Assembly: GCA_902789835.1 (NCBI GenBank) | Contig: CADAPN010000038.1 | Span: 1 to 21,906 of the forward strand | DNA from: Oscillospiraceae bacterium | Lineage (GTDB): Bacteria; Bacillota_A; Clostridia; Oscillospirales; Oscillospiraceae | Length of the DNA: 21,906 bases | Direction: 5' to 3' | Shown here: positions 7,131 through 12,640 of the stretch, in pieces | Layout of the letters: each line of letters starts with the position of its first letter | Numbering within the stretch: the stretch's first letter is position 1 | Notes under the pieces: model-generated | Databases searched by the model: none | What the model was told of the DNA's origin: nothing | Seen by the model: only the letters and a program-made list of their open reading frames with translations | Program-made: the position numbers and the translations under genes

Positions 7131-7640
7131 TTACGCTTCCTCCTTCTTTTTCTCGGAGACTTCCTCCGGCTTCGGGTCTTTGAGTCCTTCAAAGGTGTGA
7201 ATGGTGTAGAAGATCGCCATCAGGACAATTCCGATGGGGATCAGCAGATACATGGCGCCGAGTGGAATCTCCAGCATGGGGCTCGTCTTTCCCTGATTCA
7301 GCATCTTGGAAGAGACCGCCCAGCCGTACTTCACCAGGAAGACCGCAAACGCGTCCACCAGCAGCGCCACCAGAACGGAAATTGCTTTCACAACGGGTTT
7401 TGGAAAAATCATCGGGACGATCTCTACCACAAAATGGCCGCCCTGCCGGGAAGCCAGCATCAGGCCGAGGTAGACGATTGTGATCATGCCGTACCGGGCA
7501 AACTCATCGCTCCAGGGCAGCGCATAAAGCTTGCTGTAACGTCCGACCGTCGCAAAGAAGACGACCAGAACCATCAGGCACATGACAATGACACAGATGA
7601 CTTCAATTATTTTTGAGAATCCATCCAGAAACTTTTTCAT
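7131..7640 (-). CDS. dctQ: TRAP transporter small permease (DctQ)
   Basis: Small membrane subunit of the TRAP transporter, 169 residues with four hydrophobic segments, as usual for DctQ. Typical features are the N-terminal FSKIIEVICVIVMCLMVLVVFFATVGRY segment ending in the conserved RY, the amphipathic WSDEFARYGM motif (conserved W-x-E-E/F region), and the third and fourth helices followed by a charged tail (PEEVSEKKKEEA). The frame opens 7 codons earlier, but the ATG at 7640 is preferred because AAAGGAG lies 6 bases before it. DctQ clamps DctM and helps dock the binding protein. It sits between dctP and dctM. Confidence 0.93.
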   Translation of the reverse strand: MKKFLDGFSKIIEVICVIVMCLMVLVVFFATVGRYSKLYALPWSDEFARYGMITIVYLGLMLASRQGGHFVVEIVPMIFPKPVVKAISVLVALLVDAFAVFLVKYGWAVSSKMLNQGKTSPMLEIPLGAMYLLIPIGIVLMAIFYTIHTFEGLKDPKPEEVSEKKKEEA

Positions 7641-7665
7641 GTGTTCTCCTTTAGTACGCAAACAT

Positions 7666-7694
7666 GCCCGACGGACGGATGATGTCCGCCGGGC
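7666..7694 (-). terminator. Intercistronic hairpin between dctP and dctQ
   Basis: On the minus strand GCCCGGCGGAC (7694-7684) pairs with GTCCGTCGGGC (7676-7666) in an 11-base stem containing one G-U pair; on the plus strand the same position would be an A-C mismatch, so the structure fits minus-strand RNA. Only a weak T-rich tail follows. It probably acts as a partial terminator or as a 3' stabiliser keeping dctP mRNA more abundant than dctQM. Confidence 0.6.
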
Positions 7695-7733
7695 TTTCTG
7701 ATTGCTTTGCCGTAAAGATGTGCTTCAGGATTC

Positions 7734-8759
7734 TTACTTGTTGGTTACCGCCTGGATCGCCGCGAGCATATCCTGGTCAATGCCGAGTGAGGTGTCCTCA
7801 TAGACGCTCTGTACTGCCTCGACCCAGACACTCTGGTCGACATCGGTAAAGGTGACGCCGAGCTTCTCCATCTCTTCGCGGGCGGAGTCGCCGATTTCCT
7901 TGCTGATGGCGCGCTCAGCATCTCTGCCTTCCGCAGCGGCCTTGTCGAAGGCTTCCTTCTGCTCGGGGGTAAAGCCGTTATAGATGTCTTCATTGATCAT
8001 TAGCACGCAGGGGCTGTAGAACAGGTCGATCATGGAGATGTAGTGCTGGACTTCATAGACCTTCGCGGTCAGAATGATGGCGAGGGGGTTCTCCTGGCCG
8101 TCAACGGTGCCCTGCTGCAGAGCGGAGAAGATTTCGCCCCAGGCGAGCGGGGACGGGTTGGCACCGAGTGCGGTGTAGGTGGCCATGTGGACCTTGTTTT
8201 CCATGGTGCGGATCTTCATGCCGGCGAGGTCCGCAGGGGTGGCGATCTCTTTTTTGTCATTGGTCAGATCCCGGAAGCCGTTCTCCCAGAATCCGAGAGC
8301 CTTGATGCCGGAGCCTTCGAACTCATCCAGAAGGGTCTGGCCAACTTCGCCGTCAAGGACTTCATAAGCCTGCTCGGCATTCTTGAAGAGGTACGGGAGG
8401 TCCAGGACGCCCCAGTTGGTGGTCTTCTTGGAGAAGGAGGGGATGGGGCCGGTGGAGACCAGGCACATCTCCTGAGTACCCATGGAGACGGCGTCCATCA
8501 TGTCGGACTCGTTGCCGAGAGCGGAGTTGGGGTAGATGTCCAGGGTCATTTCGCCGTTGGAGTACTCTTCGAGGAGCTTCTGCATGGCCTGCAGGCCACG
8601 GACATAGTGGCCGTCGGGAGCGGTGGTGGTGCCAACCTTGAAGCGGACGGTGGCGGATTCGGAGCCCAGAAGGCTGCCGTCGTCAGCGGCGTGCGCGACC
8701 GGCGCGCACAGGGCGATGACCAGTACGAGGACCATCAGGAATGCGAGTCTTTTTTTCAT
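7734..8759 (-). CDS. dctP: TRAP transporter solute-binding protein (DctP)
   Basis: Extracytoplasmic substrate-binding subunit, 341 residues. An N-terminal signal peptide (KKR, then a hydrophobic core 5-18) leads to a likely AHA cleavage site after residue 24; Cys18 is preceded by IAL, a poor lipobox, so membrane anchoring is uncertain in a Gram-positive cell. The DctP fold is shown by LDIYPNSALGNESDMMDAV (73-91), DLPYLF (120-125), GMKIRTMEN (180-188) and QQGTVDGQENP (215-225). Arg184 is the family's conserved carboxylate-binding arginine, so the ligand is probably an organic acid or sugar acid. AAAAGGAG precedes the start. It follows the ApnO-like gene by 62 bases in one operon, so transport and catabolism are expressed together. 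Confidence 0.94.
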   Translation of the reverse strand: MKKRLAFLMVLVLVIALCAPVAHAADDGSLLGSESATVRFKVGTTTAPDGHYVRGLQAMQKLLEEYSNGEMTLDIYPNSALGNESDMMDAVSMGTQEMCLVSTGPIPSFSKKTTNWGVLDLPYLFKNAEQAYEVLDGEVGQTLLDEFEGSGIKALGFWENGFRDLTNDKKEIATPADLAGMKIRTMENKVHMATYTALGANPSPLAWGEIFSALQQGTVDGQENPLAIILTAKVYEVQHYISMIDLFYSPCVLMINEDIYNGFTPEQKEAFDKAAAEGRDAERAISKEIGDSAREEMEKLGVTFTDVDQSVWVEAVQSVYEDTSLGIDQDMLAAIQAVTNK

Positions 8760-8821
8760 GTTTTTCTCCTTTTATTTTTTTGTATATTCAGGATTTTGCG
8801 CGCATGAAAGAATATGAGATC

Positions 8822-9685
8822 TCAGATCTGAGGATTCTCCGGGTGGAGCATGGTGGCGATAACCTTGTGCAGGACTTCATCGTCCCAGACCTTTTTCCAG
8901 TCCTCACGGAGGACAAGGCGGTTGCCCAGCTGGATGGCGACCTTGCAGGCATCGGATACTGGGGGATTGCCGGGCAGGTAGCCGAGGAAGTTGGCGCTGA
9001 GGTTCAGGACATGGCCGGTCATGAAGGAGACGGCTGCCTCTCTGGGAATGCCGCGCTTGACACCCTCGTCCACGGTCTCCGCCATGGCGTACAGGAAGCA
9101 GGCGCCCATCACTTCAACCAGGGTCGGCTCCAGAAACGCAATCTGCTCGGTGGTCAGAAGGAAGACATCATCGGCGCGGTACATGCATTTGGTGGCCTCT
9201 TTGACCATCTCCATCTTCTCATCCGTTCCGCAGATCTTGCTCATGACGACATCCTGATGTCCGCCGTCGCCGCCGAAGCGGTCGTTGAAAGCTTCCTCTT
9301 CCTTCTGCCACTTCAGGAAAGAGGGATGGCAGGGATGGGTCACGACAAAGGTGCAGTCGTCACGCAGCGTGACTTCCTTGGCGATGGCCGCCGCCGGGTC
9401 GAGGATCATGAACACGGTGCCCGGCTTCAGCATGGGGACATACTGCTTGGACAGTTCTTTGATCATCGAATCCTTGACTGCGAAGACCACGATGTCCGCA
9501 AAGTCAATGGCTTCCTGGGCCGGGACGCACTTCAAGCCGAGCTCCTGCTCAACGCGGGGGATTGCCGGGGCGTAGCCTTCGACCAGTTTGACCTCATAGC
9601 GGTCCGGCATGGTCAGCAGGCTTCTTGCCATGCGGGTGCCCATCTTGCCGGCGGCACCGATCATGGCGACTTTGATTTTCTCCAT
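8822..9685 (-). CDS. NAD(P)-dependent oxidoreductase resembling D-apionate oxidoisomerase (ApnO)
   Basis: Rossmann-fold dehydrogenase of 287 residues with a 6-phosphogluconate dehydrogenase-like C-terminal domain. GAAGKMG (10-16) is the dinucleotide-binding loop. THPCHPS (116-122) in the middle and EQIAFLEPTLVEVMGA (180-195), VDEGVKRGIPREAA (205-218) and SDACKVAIQ with DWKKVW near the end are the landmarks I associate with ApnO-like proteins, often annotated only as phosphogluconate dehydrogenase C-terminal domain proteins. ApnO converts D-apionate with NAD+ to 3-oxo-isoapionate by oxidation plus isomerisation. The gene sits between a split transketolase and a TRAP transporter, so a sugar acid is a reasonable substrate, but the apionate pathway partners (ApnL, OiaK, OiaT) are not in the window. 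Family membership is likely; the substrate is open. AAGGAAGG lies 9 bases before the start. Confidence 0.72.
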   Translation of the reverse strand: MEKIKVAMIGAAGKMGTRMARSLLTMPDRYEVKLVEGYAPAIPRVEQELGLKCVPAQEAIDFADIVVFAVKDSMIKELSKQYVPMLKPGTVFMILDPAAAIAKEVTLRDDCTFVVTHPCHPSFLKWQKEEEAFNDRFGGDGGHQDVVMSKICGTDEKMEMVKEATKCMYRADDVFLLTTEQIAFLEPTLVEVMGACFLYAMAETVDEGVKRGIPREAAVSFMTGHVLNLSANFLGYLPGNPPVSDACKVAIQLGNRLVLREDWKKVWDDEVLHKVIATMLHPENPQI

Positions 9686-9724
9686 GGTAAGCTACCTTCC
9701 TTTTATAAGATTGATATGATTTGT

Positions 9725-10660
9725 TTATTTCAGGGTATTGACGACCTTTTCCGCAATGGCCTCTGGGGAGTAGCCGTAGGCATCCGCCAGTTCCTTCGCC
9801 GGGCCAGATTCCGCATAGCTGGTGAGGGCGATCCTGGTCACCCAGGCGGGCTTATTCTCGCAGGCCAGGCGGCTGATGTAGGAGCCGAGACCTCCGTTGA
9901 TGTTGTGGTCTTCCACCGTGAAGAGCCGGTCGCTCTTTGCCATGACCTTGAGGATCTCGCTGGGATCCTTACCGTAGAGAATGTTGATATCCGCCACGGT
10001 CACGTTGACGCCCTTTTCCTTCAGGAGGTCTGCCGCCGCAAGCACGCGGTCCAGAACGAAGCCGCTGGAGAATAGGACTGCATCGCTGCCGTAATCCTTC
10101 CACACGGTGATGCCGCTCTCGGCAAAGGGCGCGTCGATGTCATAGACCACGGGCTCTCTGCCGCTGCCGGCACGGATATAAACCGGTCCGTCGATCTCGA
10201 CGGCCTTCTGAACGGCGTGATAGCACTGCGCCGCGTCAGCCGGAGTGAAGATCGTGAAGTTCGGATAGCTGGAGACGATGGCTAGATCCTCATAGAATTG
10301 GTGGGTCACACCTTCACGCTCACCGCCCAGGATGCCGGCGTTGACGCCGATGAACTTGACGTTGAGATTGGTATAGCCGACAAAGGTGCGCATCTGTTCG
10401 CCGCCCCTCATGGTCAGGAAGCCCGCATAGCTTCCCACAAAGGGGATCATTCCCGCACTGGCCAGACCGGCCGCCGTGTCAATGGCACCCTGCTCCGCTA
10501 TGCCGCACTCGACATAGCGCTCAGGATACTTCTCGCCAAAGGCCACCGCGCGCATCGCCTTGAGGGAGTCCGGGGAGATGACCATGATGTTGCTGTGCTC
10601 TTCGGCCATGTCCATCAGCGCGGCCGCGTATGCTTCTCTCGTGCCCTTAAAGCTCGTCAT
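9725..10660 (-). CDS. Transketolase, C-terminal subunit
   Basis: C-terminal half of a split, thiamine-diphosphate-dependent transketolase, 311 residues, the usual size. It carries the pyrimidine-binding domain with the catalytic glutamate in ECGIAEQGA (51-59, Glu56), the GSYAGFLTMRGGEQMR stretch, and the C-terminal transketolase domain (VLFSSGFVLDRVLAAADLL onwards to FTVEDHNINGGLGSYI). It would pair with the next-door N-terminal subunit to transfer two-carbon ketol units. GGAGG lies 10 bases before the ATG, 3 bases after the stop of the N subunit. In known D-apiose pathways a two-subunit transketolase (AptA/AptB) cleaves apulose 4-phosphate; many other split transketolases act on ordinary pentose phosphates, so the substrate is uncertain. 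Confidence 0.92.
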   Translation of the reverse strand: MTSFKGTREAYAAALMDMAEEHSNIMVISPDSLKAMRAVAFGEKYPERYVECGIAEQGAIDTAAGLASAGMIPFVGSYAGFLTMRGGEQMRTFVGYTNLNVKFIGVNAGILGGEREGVTHQFYEDLAIVSSYPNFTIFTPADAAQCYHAVQKAVEIDGPVYIRAGSGREPVVYDIDAPFAESGITVWKDYGSDAVLFSSGFVLDRVLAAADLLKEKGVNVTVADINILYGKDPSEILKVMAKSDRLFTVEDHNINGGLGSYISRLACENKPAWVTRIALTSYAESGPAKELADAYGYSPEAIAEKVVNTLK

Positions 10661-10663
10661 GAC

Positions 10664-11482
10664 TCACATACCTCCCAGTTCTTTTTCGGCGATGGCAAAC
10701 TGCTCATCGGTCGGCACGCCCTTGTGCCAGGCGTTGTTATGTTCCATAAAGCTCAGGCCCTTTCCCTTGACACAGTCGCAGACAATGCAGGAGGGCAGGT
10801 TCTTTTCCGCCTTGGCTGCCGCAACGGCATCCTTGATGGCCTGGATATCATGACCGTTGATCTCCTGGACGTGCCAGCCGAAAGCGCGGAAGCGGTCGGC
10901 CACGTTGTTCTGTCCGATGGTGAACTCGACAGACTTGTAGCTCTGCCAGCCGTTGCGGTCCACAAAGACGATCAGGTTGTCCAGATTGCGGCCGCGGGCG
11001 GTGTTGGCGCCTTCCCAGCAGACGCCTTCCTGCAGCTCGCCGTCGCCGCAGATGACATAGGTGTAATAATCCTTCTTCAGTGCCTTTGCTGCGAAAGCCA
11101 TGCCGGCGCCGATCGCAATGCCGTTTCCAAGGGAGCCGGAAGTCATGTCGACGCCCGGTGTGGAATGCATCGAGGGATGTCCCTGGAACATGCTGCCCAG
11201 CTGGCGCAGGCGGAAATGCTCCACCTTCGGCTCGAAGTATCCGCGCTCATTCAGCGCAGCATAGTAGATTGGGCAGGAGTGACCCTTAGACAGAATAAAA
11301 CGGTCACGATCCGGCCACTCCGGGTTCTTCGGATCGATGTTCATCACATCGAAAAATAGAGTTGCAACGATATCTGCAATCGACAGGGCCGGGCCGGGAT
11401 GTCCGTCTTTTCCTTCATAGACCATTCGCACGGCCTCAAAGCGGAGCTTCTGGGCAATTTGCTGGAGCTTTTCGTTTTCCAC
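10664..11482 (-). CDS. Transketolase, N-terminal subunit
   Basis: N-terminal half of a split transketolase, 272 residues from the chosen start. It contains the diphosphate-binding domain: GHPGPALSIADI (27-38), LSKGHSCPIYYAAL (64-77), GSLGNGIAIGAGMA (116-129) and the ThDP signature GDGELQEG (146-153) leading to VDRN (174-177). An in-frame ATG exists at 11497, but the GGAGG that would serve translation (11495-11491) overlaps that ATG and lies 8 bases before a GTG at 11482, so GTG is the likelier start. It is the first gene of the operon, about 60 bases after the transcription start predicted from a consensus promoter, and is followed by the C subunit with 3 bases between them. Confidence 0.9.
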   Translation of the reverse strand: MENEKLQQIAQKLRFEAVRMVYEGKDGHPGPALSIADIVATLFFDVMNIDPKNPEWPDRDRFILSKGHSCPIYYAALNERGYFEPKVEHFRLRQLGSMFQGHPSMHSTPGVDMTSGSLGNGIAIGAGMAFAAKALKKDYYTYVICGDGELQEGVCWEGANTARGRNLDNLIVFVDRNGWQSYKSVEFTIGQNNVADRFRAFGWHVQEINGHDIQAIKDAVAAAKAEKNLPSCIVCDCVKGKGLSFMEHNNAWHKGVPTDEQFAIAEKELGGM

Positions 11483-11512
11483 CGAAGTATCCTCCATCTC
11501 AAATGTTATTTA

Positions 11513-11526
11513 TCAAACGTTTAACC
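11513..11526 (-). promoter_or_regulatory. Candidate operator, transketolase-side copy
   Basis: The minus strand reads GGTTAAACGTTTGA. It differs in two of 14 positions from a copy in opposite orientation at 11651-11664. It lies about 14 to 27 bases downstream of the predicted transcription start of the operon, where a bound repressor would block elongation or initiation. Confidence 0.4.
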
Positions 11527-11546
11527 TTTGACGTTTTACGGTTTTG

Positions 11547-11575
11547 ATTATAGAGGATCGGGCTTCTCCTGTCAA
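11547..11575 (-). promoter_or_regulatory. Consensus promoter of the transketolase-TRAP operon
   Basis: On the minus strand TTGACA (11575-11570) and TATAAT (11552-11547) are both perfect sigma-A hexamers spaced by 17 bases. Such a strong promoter usually needs a repressor, fitting the divergent GntR-type gene. Confidence 0.85.
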
Positions 11576-11650
11576 TTAGGGATAATAAACATAATTTTTG
11601 CCTGGATTTTGGTAGATATTCACAAAACCGTTTTTCGTTAAACAATCAAT

Positions 11651-11664
11651 GGTTAAATGCTTGA
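11651..11664 (+). promoter_or_regulatory. Candidate operator, regulator-side copy
   Basis: GGTTAAATGCTTGA overlaps the -35 box of the regulator's own promoter (TTGACG at 11661). It matches 12 of 14 bases of the inverted copy at 11513-11526. This is consistent with autoregulation plus control of the divergent operon by the GntR-type protein, but no binding is proven. Confidence 0.4.
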
Positions 11665-11689
11665 CGTTTTTGCGAGGCTTGTGTATAAT
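11661..11689 (+). promoter_or_regulatory. Promoter of the GntR-type regulator gene
   Basis: TTGACG (11661-11666) and a perfect TATAAT (11684-11689) are spaced by 17 bases, 50 bases before the start codon at 11740. It is divergent from the operon promoter, with 85 bases between the two -35 boxes. Confidence 0.8.
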
Positions 11690-11739
11690 TTGATTCTGAT
11701 AAATCCATCAGAACTCTCTTGCTAAAAAGGAGGCGTATC

Positions 11740-12456
11740 ATGGATAAGGTAAGCTTACAGGCAAAGCCTCAGATCCGGCTCTCCGCGCCGGATTATGTCA
11801 TCGAGCAGATCAAGCAGGCTCTTGCGGAGGGGCGTCTGAAACCCGGCGACCGGCTACCTGCAGAGACGGAACTTGAGGTTCTCTTCGGGGTAAGCCGCGG
11901 TTCCATCCGTCAGGCTATGAAGTCCCTGGAGATGCTTGGCGTCGTGACGATCCGTCCCGGAGATGGAACCTATGTCAATGATGAAATGTCACGCAACAGT
12001 TTTAATCCTCTGATTTTTGCACTGCTGCTCTCCCAGCCGAATGCACACATGATCAGTGAAGCGCGTTATGCCATGGAGCGTGATATTCTTGAACTGATCC
12101 TGAATGATGAAGAGCGGGTTCAGACCGTGATTCCCCTCATGAAGGAAAATCTCGTCTATCATCAGACCCTGCTGGATTCCCATGCTTCCGCAGAAGAGCT
12201 GGTTGAAAATGATCTGGCCTTTCACCGGATCTTGTCCGATGCCTGTGGAAATATGGTGATTAAGCTGGTTTACGAATATGTCCTGGAGGCTTTTCGTAGT
12301 ATCATTGTCTCTACCACCACGGCACAGCTCGCTTCAGAGACGTCCTATACCATCCGAGACCACACAGGGATTCTCAACGCCATTGAGCAGCGAGATTATG
12401 CCATCGGCAAGGAGGCCGTCAAGAACTCTGCAAAATCCTGGCGTGATCTGATGTAG
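11740..12456 (+). CDS. GntR family transcriptional regulator, FadR subfamily (FCD domain)
   Basis: Predicted ligand-responsive repressor, 238 residues. The N-terminal winged helix spans about 15-80: QIKQALAEGRLKPGDRLPAE is the GntR signature, VSRGSIRQAMKSLEMLGVV the recognition region and RPGDGTYV the wing. The C-terminal all-helical FCD domain (about 95-232) has LAFHRILSDACGN and RDHTGILNAIEQRD; the last position where metal-binding FCD proteins usually have His appears to be Ser (KNSAKSW), so metal binding may be altered. FCD regulators usually respond to organic acids or sugar acids. The start at 11740 has AAGGAGG 7 bases upstream. It is divergent from the transketolase-TRAP operon and upstream of the HprA-glycerate kinase fusion, which it probably also controls. 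Confidence 0.92.
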   Translation: MDKVSLQAKPQIRLSAPDYVIEQIKQALAEGRLKPGDRLPAETELEVLFGVSRGSIRQAMKSLEMLGVVTIRPGDGTYVNDEMSRNSFNPLIFALLLSQPNAHMISEARYAMERDILELILNDEERVQTVIPLMKENLVYHQTLLDSHASAEELVENDLAFHRILSDACGNMVIKLVYEYVLEAFRSIIVSTTTAQLASETSYTIRDHTGILNAIEQRDYAIGKEAVKNSAKSWRDLM

Positions 12457-12541
12457 CACCAAGATTTGTGTCGCGATCCTGTTTCAGGTCTTCCCGGATT
12501 CCTCTGGTCGAAACCGTTTTTCTCCGCCACGGAGTCTCGCT

Positions 12542-12570
12542 TTGACTTTCATATCTTCGTATGAAATAAT
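12542..12570 (+). promoter_or_regulatory. Putative promoter of the reductase-kinase fusion gene, with an inverted repeat in the spacer
   Basis: TTGACT (12542-12547) and AATAAT (12565-12570) are spaced by 17 bases. The spacer is almost filled by an inverted repeat, TTCATA (12548-12553) and TATGAA (12560-12565), a possible operator. It lies 70 bases before the start at 12641 in the 184-base gap after the regulator gene, in which no clear terminator was seen. Confidence 0.45.
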
Positions 12571-12640
12571 CAGCGCAATCATAATTGGTGATTCCCGATT
12601 TTTATTTTATAAAATTATTCTATGAAGGAGAGATGCCCTT

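Noticed and set aside
8822..9685. Calling this gene 6-phosphogluconate dehydrogenase (gnd) or ketol-acid reductoisomerase.
   Set aside because: It is far shorter than Gnd (about 470 residues), and the THPCHPS and EQIAFLEP blocks fit the ApnO-like group instead.
9725..11482. Calling the pair 1-deoxy-D-xylulose-5-phosphate synthase or a pyruvate dehydrogenase E1.
   Set aside because: The two-chain layout, the sizes of 272 and 311 residues, and the GHPG, KGHSC and GIAEQ motifs match split transketolases; DXS is a single chain of about 620 residues.
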